Assembly: GCA_017512885.1 (NCBI GenBank) | Contig: JAFWEP010000047.1 | Coordinates: 1 to 64,000 of the forward strand | Length of the DNA: 64,000 bases | Source of the DNA: Erysipelotrichaceae bacterium | GTDB taxonomy: Bacteria; Bacillota_I; Bacilli_A; Erysipelotrichales; Erysipelotrichaceae | Direction of reading: 5' to 3' | Shown: in pieces, positions 24,555 to 33,800 of the stretch | How the letters are laid out: the number at the start of each line of letters is the position of its first letter | Numbering within the stretch: the first letter of the stretch is position 1 | Translations under genes and position numbers: made by a program | The notes under the pieces: model-generated | What the model saw: only the letters and a program-made list of their open reading frames with translations | What the model was told of the DNA's origin: nothing | The model's database searches: none

Positions 24555-25754
24555 ATGAAATACAGTCCCGAAGGAAAAGTTTTATTAGGAAAGATCTTTC
24601 GGCTATATTGCGTTTTCTTTCATCGCTCGGTGAAGGAATTCTCGAATAAAGTATCACAGGCTACCTATTTTCGTTTGGAAAAAGGGCAGGCTGGTGATCA
24701 GTTTTTTTACCGCTTAGCTGAATACTATGGGATCAAACTGGCAAAGCCCGGTTTTTTAAGTAGAAGCCTAGAGATCGCATCCTCATTGCAGAGACTGTGC
24801 AAAGACATAATCGCTTATGATACTGAAATGATCGCTTCAGATATCAAAGAGATCGAAACGGAATATATAGAATTACATGAATATACGCCTTTTTTGGAAC
24901 TAATAGATACGCTGCATGTTCTGCTCAAATACTATGTAGAAGACGCTCCTGTAACATCTGAAACGATCCAGAAAATAATGAAATGTATCTCGCTTGGCCC
25001 CGAATGTGCACTTTACTATCCTTTGATAGAGATCGCCGGGATGAGTGCGTGGAGCAACGCTGAGATGGACGATGTTGAAATGTGCAAGCCGTTCATGAAT
25101 GACCTGCCTTACTGGTTGAAAGACCTGGAGTCTTTCTATGCTCGTCTGTATCGATCCCAATGGTCAGCTATCGAGATGCTGGAAAACAATATTGATCAGG
25201 TCTCTGACAACAAGGTTCGTTATTTTCTTTATGTTAAGAGACTATACACCATCTTCAGTTCGATAGATAATCGGAAGGCAAAAACGTATCGTGATCAGTT
25301 ATTGGAGCTTCTGGATGATAATACAATACCCGAAGCTCGTAGAAGAGGCGCAGAGTACTCTGTTCTGGTCCGATGCTTATTGGAGAAAGACTATGATTTT
25401 GCGCTTCAATTTGGTCGGAACCGTCTTGAAATATTCAATCCAAAATGTCTTTTAGTATATACGATGATCCAAAGCCTGAGTCATCATGAGTTGAATGATC
25501 GGATCTTAAAGATAGAACAAACAGAGGGTTATTATTCAAAAATGCTGCACTTCTATGTGATGAAAAAGAGGGGTGAGCAAGCTTTAAAACTTGAGAAGTA
25601 TCTTCTCGGAGAAATTGAACCACTTTTAAAGCGGGACAATTATCATCCGCCGTTTACGGGAGTAATGCTGGAAGAACTGTCACAGTTAGTGCTGCAAACG
25701 AAGCACTATCGTGGTTATTATGAGCTTTCGCAAAATATGATCCAGAACAATTGA
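24555..25754 (+). CDS. Helix-turn-helix regulator of the Rgg/PlcR-like (TPR) type
   Basis: A 399-residue protein. An N-terminal HTH-like stretch (FSNKVSQATYFRLEKGQ, residues about 28-45) is followed by a long all-helical region consistent with TPR-like repeats (about 75-395). Related regulators sense peptides in Gram-positives. The gene is visibly richer in A/T than its neighbours, which suggests acquisition by transfer. No short hydrophobic peptide gene with a good ribosome binding site is recognisable nearby. The start is the first in-frame ATG after a stop, with only GAAG upstream. Assignment is by architecture only. Confidence 0.55.
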   Translation: MKYSPEGKVLLGKIFRLYCVFFHRSVKEFSNKVSQATYFRLEKGQAGDQFFYRLAEYYGIKLAKPGFLSRSLEIASSLQRLCKDIIAYDTEMIASDIKEIETEYIELHEYTPFLELIDTLHVLLKYYVEDAPVTSETIQKIMKCISLGPECALYYPLIEIAGMSAWSNAEMDDVEMCKPFMNDLPYWLKDLESFYARLYRSQWSAIEMLENNIDQVSDNKVRYFLYVKRLYTIFSSIDNRKAKTYRDQLLELLDDNTIPEARRRGAEYSVLVRCLLEKDYDFALQFGRNRLEIFNPKCLLVYTMIQSLSHHELNDRILKIEQTEGYYSKMLHFYVMKKRGEQALKLEKYLLGEIEPLLKRDNYHPPFTGVMLEELSQLVLQTKHYRGYYELSQNMIQNN

Positions 25755-25862
25755 TAGGATATATCTCTGCTCGTTGCGTAACCGGCAGTTTTGTGTTTTT
25801 CTATCAAAAATGGCGTAAAGAAAAAACGATTGTTAAAATATGATTGTAACCGGATATAGATC

Positions 25863-26387
25863 ATGATTAGAAAAAAGAGAATTCTACCACTTATATTCTT
25901 CCTCTTCTTCCTTGCTGCCTGTTCAGCGAACAGAAATTCGGAGCTCCCTACGGAGTCAGCGGCATCCGCAGCAGAACCTGCTCCTCCTCTGCAGAAGAAA
26001 GAATTGCAGATCCGTGTCGAGTCAGAGTCTCTGAAGACGGAAGATGCAGACCTGTGCGGTCGATTTGAGGAACTGTTTCAAGAAATGTCTTCCGTTGAAG
26101 AAAGCAGTGAAGATATCCTCTATCTGCCGGGCGTAGTGTACGAATCGATGTTCCGATATGAGTTTCACTGCGAAGAGAAGACTCTTTATGCTTATTACAC
26201 GGACGGTCAGCTTTCTTATCAGGACAAAGAAGTGGAAGGGGAGGATATGCTGGTCATCGAGATCATCCAGGATCGTACAGAGGCTCCTGATGCATCTGTT
26301 ACCTCTCTTGTACTGGAAAAAGGTGCTGATCTCTGGGTAAAAACAGATGAATTCCTGAAAGCAGCAGAAGCGCTGCTGAGCGAATGA
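25863..26387 (+). CDS. Small lipoprotein of unknown function
   Basis: A 174-residue lipoprotein. MIRKKR, a very hydrophobic core rich in Phe and Leu, and lipobox LAAC (Cys20) lead into an Ala/Glu/Pro linker and an acidic domain (about 55-174) with predicted alternating strands. It follows the regulator gene by about 100 bp and may belong to the same acquired island. No clear ribosome binding site precedes the ATG. No family recognised. Confidence 0.6.
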   Translation: MIRKKRILPLIFFLFFLAACSANRNSELPTESAASAAEPAPPLQKKELQIRVESESLKTEDADLCGRFEELFQEMSSVEESSEDILYLPGVVYESMFRYEFHCEEKTLYAYYTDGQLSYQDKEVEGEDMLVIEIIQDRTEAPDASVTSLVLEKGADLWVKTDEFLKAAEALLSE

Positions 26388-26414
26388 TCTGATAATCAGA
26401 CTTATCATACGTAA

Positions 26415-26466
26415 AAGGGGCTGTCCGAAAAGTCCGTGACTGAACACGGCTGAGGGACAGCCCCTT
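26415..26466. terminator. Long hairpin between convergent genes (terminator or MITE-like)
   Basis: A perfect 12-bp stem AAGGGGCTGTCC / GGACAGCCCCTT encloses an inner CCGTG / CACGG hairpin. It lies between convergent genes and can end both, though T tracts are short. The GGGGCTGTCC ends look like terminal repeats of some insertion sequences, so a remnant or miniature element is possible. Confidence 0.6.
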
Positions 26467-26481
26467 CACTCTTATAAACGC

Positions 26482-27033
26482 CTATTCCAGTATTAATTCC
26501 AATAATTCTTTTGATTTTTGCATTACCGTGTCATTGATCTCTGCGGACTGACCGGATTCAGAGGCACACACGCGAATATATCCATATCCATTCCAGAACA
26601 GCAGGTCGTATGTTCTATTCAGATCCATTCGATCGCTGACATACAGCCGCAGATCAACATCATAGCCGGAGATCTCGACATTCTTCTCGTCTGCCAAAGT
26701 ATAGGTGTTCCTGTCTAATCGGCGAAATAAGGGCTGATGATCTGTGATTTCAATGATGACGTGTGTGTTCCTTTCGTTCAGGGAACCTCTGCATAAATAG
26801 TACGAGGTAAGACCTTTTCGAAGAGAAAACCCATGTTTCTTTGAAAGCAGCATTGGCGTATCCGTGATCCTCAGATGGTATTTCTGATCCATTTCCCGGA
26901 ATTCTTCATAGTCCGTCTTTATCGGAAAGGAATACCAAAGCGCAAATACTGCCGCAAGCAGCAGCACTGCGATCATGACCGATATCACTCTGAGGGTCAG
27001 TAAGACCGTTTTACCTTTCTGTTCTCTTTCCAT
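26482..27033 (-). CDS. Membrane-anchored protein of unknown function
   Basis: A 183-residue protein. It has a basic N-terminus, one transmembrane helix (residues about 12-36, VISVMIAVLLLAAVFALWYSF), and an external domain of about 145 residues rich in charged residues and strands. GAGGT sits immediately before the ATG, which is too close for an ideal ribosome binding site, so the start is less certain. I do not recognise a family. It is separated from the nucleoside hydrolase by a terminator. Confidence 0.5.
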   Translation of the reverse strand: MEREQKGKTVLLTLRVISVMIAVLLLAAVFALWYSFPIKTDYEEFREMDQKYHLRITDTPMLLSKKHGFSLRKGLTSYYLCRGSLNERNTHVIIEITDHQPLFRRLDRNTYTLADEKNVEISGYDVDLRLYVSDRMDLNRTYDLLFWNGYGYIRVCASESGQSAEINDTVMQKSKELLELILE

Positions 27034-27163
27034 ACCTCGAAATACTTTTGCAGAGAATGGTGCTGAAGACTGTCTTCACCTTCATTATGCACGAACTGCC
27101 GTTCTCTGTCCTTACTGCATCCGTGCTGAACTGACACATCCTGTGAAAATGACGACCGGAAAC

Positions 27164-27192
27164 AAAAATGCGCATTTTATTGCGCACTTTTT
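27164..27192 (-). terminator. Terminator of the nucleoside hydrolase operon
   Basis: On the minus strand AAAAAGTGCGC / GCGCATTTTT with an 8-nt A/T loop and T run, touching the stop codon of the hydrolase gene. Confidence 0.82.
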
Positions 27193-27193
27193 G

Positions 27194-28141
27194 TCACATG
27201 AATGCATCAAACAGGATATCCAGTACCTTCCGTTCATTGACTTCCAGACAGAACTCCACGTTCTTTCCTTCGAACGGATGATCTCTTCTGTCGGTCACGA
27301 TCATGCCCCGGGTCAGTTTGCCTTCGCATTCCACCCTTGCCGGCATCCGGCGGGTATTCACGATCGAAGGTTCCAGGGCGACGATCAGGGCTAAAGGATC
27401 ATGGAGGGGGAAGTAGCCGAACATGCGGTTCTGTCTGCGGTTGCCTTCCTGGTAGCAGACATTGATGTCACAGAGGAACTTCACTTCTTCCTTACAGTCC
27501 TCCCGGCATCTCTCCGCCAGCTTCAGCAGATCATCATAGTAAAGATGGATCGCGGTGGTGACATCCAGTCCGACGACCGTTAAGGGCCAGTCCTGCTGCA
27601 TGACCAGATCGATCGCTTCCGGATCGCCGTAGAAGTTGGCTTCCGCTACCGGGGAAGAATTGCCCGGGGCAAAGACCGTACCGCCCATACAGACGACACG
27701 TCTTATCTTCTTGACGAAGGAAGGATACTTCTGGACCGTCCGGGCGATATTGGTCATCCTGCCCAGTTCGATCAGCACGACTTCGCCTTCGTTCTCCAAC
27801 GCCAGACGGTAGAGGAAGTCTTCCACTTCCTCATCGGCAGCTTTCTGGGAAGAAGCCGGGATCTTAATGTTTCCCAGTCCGTTCTCTCCGTGGAAGGGGG
27901 TCGGATAGCGGTCTTCCCGCAGTCCGTAAAGCGGTTCGGCGGCTCCCATGCAGACGGGGATCTCTCCCTCCCGGCCGGCCAGTTTCAGTAAGCGCAGGGC
28001 ATTTTCCGTACCCTGGGCAGCGGAACAGTTGCCTCTGGCGACCGAGATCCCGATCACTTCGGCATCCCGCCGGTTCAGGGCAAAGAGGATCGCCATAGCG
28101 TCATCGACGCCGGGATCACAGTCGATCAGTAACTTGGTCAT
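27194..28141 (-). CDS. Inosine/uridine-preferring nucleoside hydrolase
   Basis: A 315-residue enzyme that splits nucleosides to base and ribose. The N-terminal LLIDCDPGVDDAMAILFAL is the calcium-binding DxDxxxDD signature. GGTVFAPGNSSPVAEANFYGDPEA is the second conserved block (read as adjoining parts), and the C-terminal HDPLALIV carries the Asp ligand. The start has AAGGAGG upstream. It lies one base after a gene of unknown function with which it is surely co-transcribed, in a pyrimidine/purine salvage context. Confidence 0.9.
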   Translation of the reverse strand: MTKLLIDCDPGVDDAMAILFALNRRDAEVIGISVARGNCSAAQGTENALRLLKLAGREGEIPVCMGAAEPLYGLREDRYPTPFHGENGLGNIKIPASSQKAADEEVEDFLYRLALENEGEVVLIELGRMTNIARTVQKYPSFVKKIRRVVCMGGTVFAPGNSSPVAEANFYGDPEAIDLVMQQDWPLTVVGLDVTTAIHLYYDDLLKLAERCREDCKEEVKFLCDINVCYQEGNRRQNRMFGYFPLHDPLALIVALEPSIVNTRRMPARVECEGKLTRGMIVTDRRDHPFEGKNVEFCLEVNERKVLDILFDAFM

Positions 28142-28142
28142 A

Positions 28143-28577
28143 TCAAGCCTCCTTAACTTCTTCTGCTTTTAAGACACCTTCCAGTACGGAGATCCGGTAG
28201 AACTTGTTGTCGAAGGTGAAGAGATCGAAGATCAGATCGGCATCTCCCTGGTATTCCGTCAGGATATCTCGTAAGGAAGTGCCCAAGACAGGTGCTTTGT
28301 CTTTGCCGTAGAGTTCGGCGATGGTAATGAACTTGTGGGAGTTCTTTACTTCCCGGGCATCGAAGTCATAGAAGGACGTCTTGCCGAGATCGTAGAAGAG
28401 CTCTCTGGTATCTTCCCGCGGGAAGAAGAAACGGATAAAGTCGTAGTTCTCTTCCTTCTGGGGCGAGATGATCGTCAGTTTGACCAGTACGGTCACCTCC
28501 AGGGGCAGGATCGCCATGTCGCCATCATCCGGCTTATAGTCGATCATCTGCCGCAGGGTCATGTTGTTCACCAGCAT
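28143..28577 (-). CDS. Conserved-looking protein of unknown function
   Basis: A 144-residue soluble protein with mixed strands and helices (TLRQMIDYKPDDGDMAILPL near the start; VLGTSLRDILTEYQGDADL near residue 100). It is the first gene of the nucleoside hydrolase operon, with 1 bp between them, so it may modify or regulate salvage. The start at 28577 follows AAAGAGG. An ATG 11 codons upstream falls on the promoter palindrome. I do not recognise a family. Confidence 0.65.
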   Translation of the reverse strand: MLVNNMTLRQMIDYKPDDGDMAILPLEVTVLVKLTIISPQKEENYDFIRFFFPREDTRELFYDLGKTSFYDFDAREVKNSHKFITIAELYGKDKAPVLGTSLRDILTEYQGDADLIFDLFTFDNKFYRISVLEGVLKAEEVKEA

Positions 28578-28600
28578 TTTCTTTTCCTCTTTTTCAACAT

Positions 28601-28612
28601 TATTGTACAATA
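28601..28612. promoter_or_regulatory. Palindromic, probably bidirectional -10 region
   Basis: TATTGTACAATA is a perfect 12-bp palindrome that offers TACAAT as -10 on both strands. It lies between the divergent start codons at 28577 and 28634, only 56 bp apart. -35 elements are weak on both sides. Confidence 0.5.
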
Positions 28613-28633
28613 TACTGGCAAGGAGAATGTATT

Positions 28634-30538
28634 ATGAAAAAATTATTGACCTGTCTGTGTGCTTTGCTGCTCTTATGCGGCTGCACCAATGCATCGTCCT
28701 CCGCGGCTCCGACGGTGACGGTGGAACCGGCTCCGGCATCTTCGGAAGATACAGGTGATACGGTAGATCTGATCACCCCGGACGAAGGAGATGCCAAGGG
28801 ACATGAATACCTGCAGCAGCTGAAAGCCTGGAGTCCGCATGAAAAGGATCTTGCCAAGACTGAAGACGATCCGGAATTCGATGCTTTCCTGGACCGTTAC
28901 TTCAAGGAACTGATGGAAGATGACTACCTGAACATGCATTTCACGGTCACCGACCGCGAAGCGATGGGCCTCGAGAAGCCGGAACTGACCATCGGAGAAG
29001 TCACCTTCGGTTATGACGAAGAGAACGTGAAGGAACAGGAAGAGTGGCTGGAAGAGCTGCGTTCCTTCGACTTCAGCAAGCTCTCCTACCGTCAGCAGTA
29101 TGACTATGACGTCCTGGAATACTCCGAACTGGAAACGATCGCTTCGCTCTGCTTCAACCGTTACGACCTGCTGTTCAGCGATGCCTCCGGCATTCAGGAC
29201 AACCTGGTCACCAACTTTACGGAATATGTCTTCCGCAGCAAGGAAGATGTCGAAGACTACCTGGTGCTCCTGCAGGATGTGGAACGTTACTTCAAGGACG
29301 CCCTGGAAGTCACGAAGAAGCAGGCCGAGATCGGCATCGCCTTACAGCCCGGCGGGCTGGACGGCACCCTCGACTACATCGACAACTTCACGGCCAAGGT
29401 CGACAACAACGAACTGATCGCCAACTTCGACTACAAGATCGATCAGCTCTCTTTCCTGAGCGCTGAAGAAAAGACAGCCTTCAAGGAACAGAACGCGAAG
29501 ATCGTCAAGGAGAGCGTCATCCCCGCTTATCAGAATGCGGCGGAAGTGCTGGAAAGCCTGCGCGGCAAGTCCATCCTGCCGGAAGAAGATGCCGGTCTCT
29601 GCGGCTATTCCAAAGACTATGCGGAAGTGACCGTCCTGCTGCAGGCCAGCACCAATACCGATGTCCCGGTACTGGCTGATCAGACCTACAACGTCCTGAT
29701 CAGCGAACTGATGGCTGCCATCACCTGCATGCAGGATGAGGAAGCCATGAACGAATACAATGCCCTCTATAATGATCCTTCGTCCTATGAGATCTACACG
29801 AAGGATTCGGCAGGGATGCTGGAATACCTGCAGGAAGCGCTGAAAGCGGAATACCCGGACAGCCCCTACATGCCGTTCACGGTCTCTCCGCTCGATCCCT
29901 CGGTCGCCAACGATTCGATCCTGGCTTACTACCTGACTGCTCCGGTCGATGATCTCGACCAGAACGTCATCCGTACCAACCCGAACTCTCTGGGTGAAGA
30001 TCCGGTCAGTTCCTTCGAGACCCTCGCCCACGAAGGTTTCCCGGGACACCTCTACCAGAACGTCTACTACTGGCGCACGCAGCCGCACAAGTTCCGTTCG
30101 GCAGTCGGTTTCATCGGCTATACCGAAGGCTGGGCGATGCAGTCCGAGATCGACGGTCTGCGCTATCTGCCGCTGAAGAACGAGAATACCTCCGGCATCA
30201 TGCGTTCGGATACTTCCTTCGGCTACATCATGCAGGCCTATCTTGACGTCATGGTCAACTACGAAGGCTGGAGCCTCACGGAAGTCACCGACTTCCTGAA
30301 GGACTTCGTCTCTACGCCGGAAGCCACCGCCCAGAGCATCTACTCCTTCTGTGTCGAGAATCCGGGCACCATCATGCCTTACGGTCTCGGTATGGCCCAG
30401 TTCATCAACTTAAGAGAGATGACGATGGGCGAGATGGAAGAGAAGTTCGATATCGTCGAATACAACGAGATGTGTCTGAAGAACGGACCACTGCCCTTCG
30501 TACTGCTCTACGACGAAATGATGGAATACAGTGACTGA
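28634..30538 (+). CDS. DUF885-family lipoprotein, probable metallopeptidase
   Basis: A 634-residue lipoprotein (lipobox LLCGC, Cys17) with the DUF885 domain over most of its length. Its key element is HEGFPGH (466-472), an HExxxxH zinc-binding-like motif, followed by YTEGWAMQSE (Glu) typical of the family. Members are viewed as surface carboxypeptidase- or gluzincin-like enzymes. It would work on the outer face of the membrane. The start has AAGGAG upstream, and a terminator follows directly. Confidence 0.85.
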   Translation: MKKLLTCLCALLLLCGCTNASSSAAPTVTVEPAPASSEDTGDTVDLITPDEGDAKGHEYLQQLKAWSPHEKDLAKTEDDPEFDAFLDRYFKELMEDDYLNMHFTVTDREAMGLEKPELTIGEVTFGYDEENVKEQEEWLEELRSFDFSKLSYRQQYDYDVLEYSELETIASLCFNRYDLLFSDASGIQDNLVTNFTEYVFRSKEDVEDYLVLLQDVERYFKDALEVTKKQAEIGIALQPGGLDGTLDYIDNFTAKVDNNELIANFDYKIDQLSFLSAEEKTAFKEQNAKIVKESVIPAYQNAAEVLESLRGKSILPEEDAGLCGYSKDYAEVTVLLQASTNTDVPVLADQTYNVLISELMAAITCMQDEEAMNEYNALYNDPSSYEIYTKDSAGMLEYLQEALKAEYPDSPYMPFTVSPLDPSVANDSILAYYLTAPVDDLDQNVIRTNPNSLGEDPVSSFETLAHEGFPGHLYQNVYYWRTQPHKFRSAVGFIGYTEGWAMQSEIDGLRYLPLKNENTSGIMRSDTSFGYIMQAYLDVMVNYEGWSLTEVTDFLKDFVSTPEATAQSIYSFCVENPGTIMPYGLGMAQFINLREMTMGEMEEKFDIVEYNEMCLKNGPLPFVLLYDEMMEYSD

Positions 30539-30544
30539 TGTCAC

Positions 30545-30573
30545 AAAGGGAGGGAGACCTCCCTTTTCTTTCT
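30545..30573 (+). terminator. Terminator of the DUF885 gene
   Basis: AAAGGGAGG / CCTCCCTTT, loop GAGA, followed by a T-rich tract. The -35 box TTGTCA of the next promoter lies within a few bases, spaced 18 bp from TACAAT. Confidence 0.88.
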
Positions 30574-30627
30574 TGTCAGAGGGTAACCAAACGGTTTACA
30601 ATGAAAGTGCTTTAAAGGAGTCATATC

Positions 30628-30867
30628 ATGAATACTGCAGAACTCGTGAGGGAACTATGCCGCCGCGAGAAAGTCAGTATCGCTGAACTGGCCCGGCGTA
30701 CCGGCCAGAGCCGTCAGAATCTGTACAAGAAACTGCAGCGCGATACTCTGACTTTAGGCGAACTGGAAGCGATCGCCAAAGCCCTGGGCGTCGTCTACGA
30801 ACAGTCATTCATCCTGCCGGACGGGAAACAGATCCGCACCGGGAACAGTGAAGGGGGAGAACACTGA
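30628..30867 (+). CDS. Small XRE-type helix-turn-helix regulator
   Basis: A 79-residue protein that is almost only an HTH_XRE domain: VSIAELARRTGQSRQNLYKKLQ (residues about 16-37) and TLGELEAIAKALGV. Its stop codon overlaps the start of the hybrid kinase gene, so the two are translationally coupled. It may control this operon, and AACC-AAAC-GGTT near 30588 is a possible operator. The start has AAAGGAG upstream. Confidence 0.85.
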   Translation: MNTAELVRELCRREKVSIAELARRTGQSRQNLYKKLQRDTLTLGELEAIAKALGVVYEQSFILPDGKQIRTGNSEGGEH

Positions 30868-33800
30868 TGATGGGAAATCATTTTGAACTGACCGAGAATG
30901 CGATGGTCTTTATCAATGAGATCGGCAAACACATGCCGGGCGGATTCTTTATCTACAAGGCCGAAGCGCCCGAAGAGCTGCTTTATGCCAATAAAGCCGT
31001 CTTTGACATCTTCGGCTGTAAGGATCTCGAAGAATTCAAGGAACTGACCGGATATACGTTTAAAGGTATGCTGCACCCGGATGACTATCAGGCGATCTCC
31101 GAGTCTATCAACGAACAGATCGACCACAGTGAGGACAATATGGACTATGTCGTCTACCGCATCATCCGCAGGGACGGCAGCGTACGCTGGGTCGATGATT
31201 ACGGACACTACACGGAAACGGAAGCCCATGGCGGGATCTACTACGTCTTCATCTCCGATATCACCGAGAAACGGGAAAAGATGGAGACGGATACAGCCAT
31301 CCGGCAGGCCGTCATCGAGGCGCTGAGCGAAGCCTATCATACGGTCTGGCTGATCAATGATGTGGAATCCGAGACCTTCTCGCTCTACCGTGGAGACGTT
31401 GCCGGGGATACGGAGCATGCCGCGCCGATCCGCGATGCCCTGAAGAAGATGAAGTATTCCCAGGCCAAGGAGTACTACATCAATACCACCGTCGCACCTT
31501 CTGACCGGGAGCGGCTGCAGAAGGAGCTGGCGATCTCGGCGATCGTGGAAAAGCTGAAGGAGAAGCCCTCCTACAATATCAACTACCTGCGGACGATGGA
31601 TGACGGCAGTGAACGTTACTTCCGCATCGAATTCGCCAAGCTGGATATGCCTAACGGCCGGATGGGCGTCGTCTGCGGCTTCAAGGACGTCGATGACGAC
31701 GTCCGGGAAGGACAGCGGGTCCAGAAAGCCCTGCGGGAAGCCAGGAAGAACGAAGAAGACAAGCTGAAACTGATGGAGGAAGTGGCCAATGCCGCCAAAC
31801 TGGCTGATCTGATGGGCTCTGTCGCTTCTCTGCTGTCGAATATGCCGGCAATGAGTTTCTCCAAGGATGCGGCGACCGGAAAGTATCTGGCCTGCAACCA
31901 GGCCTTTGCCGAGTATGCCCACAAGAAGGATCCGGAGGGGGTCATCGGTCTGACCGATCACGATATCTTCGATAAGGCGACCGCCGATCACTTCGTGGAA
32001 GATGACAAAAAGGCGCTGACGATGGACGATGCCTATGTCTTCTTTGAAGACGTACCGGATGCGGCCGGCAATATGCGCTACCTGCAGACCACCAAGCTGA
32101 AGTTCCATGACAATGACGGTCGTCTTTGTACCCTCGGCATGTGTGTCGACGTCACCGAGATGAGTAAGGCCAAGGCCTCCGAAGCGGAAGCCAGGGTCAA
32201 ACAGCAGGAACTGGAAGAGAAACTGGCCCTGCACGAACGGCTGATCAAAGAAGAGAAAGCCCGTCTGCAGCAGACCCAGCTGATCACGGCGCTCTCTTCC
32301 GACTACCGCAGTGTCTACTACCTCGATCTGGACAAGGATGAAGGGGTCTGCTACCAGGAACACTCGGATGTCGACAATGGTCTCAAGGCCGGCCAGCATT
32401 TCGCCTATCTGAAGGAAGTGACGAGCTATGCCGAGCGTTTCGTCACGGAGCCTTACCGGGAGGAGTTCCTGCGCTTCATCCAGCCCGAAAACATCCGGGA
32501 AGGTCTGAAGAGCGACCGGGTCATCTCCTACCGCTATCTGGTCCACCGTCACGGCATCGATTCCTACGAGATGATCAAGTTCGCCGGTGTCCGTCATCCG
32601 GAAGACCGCGACGATCATCTGGTCCACTCGGTAGGGGCCTGTTTCACCGATGTGGATGCGGAGACCCGCAAGAGCCTCGCCGAGAGCGAAGCTTTAAGCG
32701 ACGCCTTAAATGCAGCCCGTCAGGCCAACAGTGCCAAGACTGCTTTCCTCTCCAACATGTCCCATGAGATCCGCACTCCGATGAATGCGATCATCGGTCT
32801 CAACAATATCGCCCTCAACGATCCCACGACGGCCGAGGAGACGAAGGAATACCTCGAAAAGATCGATATCTCCGCCAAGCACCTCTTAAACATCATCAAC
32901 GACATTCTGGACATGTCCCGTATCGAGTCCGGCCGGATGGTCATCAAGAACGAAGAGTTCTCCTTCTCCAAAGCTCTGGAACAGGTCAATACCATCATCA
33001 GCGGACAGTGCCGGGACAAGGGCCTGCACTACGAGTGCCATACCCATGGCCATATCAGCGACTACTACATCGGAGACGAGATGAAACTGCGCCAGGTCAT
33101 GATCAATATCCTGGGCAATGCCGTCAAGTTCACGCCGAGCGGAGGAAAGATCACCTTCAACATCGAAGATGTCGCCCGCTTCGACAACAAGGCTACCTTG
33201 CGCTTTACGATCAGCGATACCGGCATCGGTATGAGCAAGGACTATCTGCCGAAGATCTTTGATGCCTTCTCCCAGGAAGCTTCTTCCGTTCCCAACAATC
33301 TGGGCAGCACCGGTCTCGGCATGCCGATCACCAAGAATATCGTGGAACTGATGAACGGCAATATCGAGGTGGAGAGCGAGAAGGGCGCCGGTACGACCTT
33401 CACGGTCACCATCACCCTCGAAGAATCCACCCGGGCCAACCGGAACGACAGCAGTGACTTCGATCCGCATACGATGCGGGTGCTGGTCATCGATGATGAC
33501 CCCATCGCCTGTGAGCATGCGAAGATCGTCCTCAGCAAGGTCGGCATCAGCTGTGACCTGGCTTCCGGAGGTCCGGAAGCGCTGGAGATGGTCAGACTGC
33601 ATCACGGCCGCCGGGAAGACTATCATCTGATCCTGGTCGACTGGAAGATGCCGGAGATGGACGGGGTGGAAACGACCCGCCAGATCCGCGAGATCGTCGG
33701 TCATAAGACCCCGATCATCATCCTCACTTCCTACAACTGGGATGAGATCGCTGACGAAGCCCGGGAAGCCGGTGTCGACAGCTTCGTACCGAAGCCGCTC

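Noticed and set aside
30795-32627. A 610-codon open frame on the minus strand opposite the hybrid kinase
   Set aside because: It mirrors a strongly supported multi-domain kinase, has no ribosome binding site and no recognisable protein pattern. GC-rich codon bias keeps antisense frames open throughout this window.
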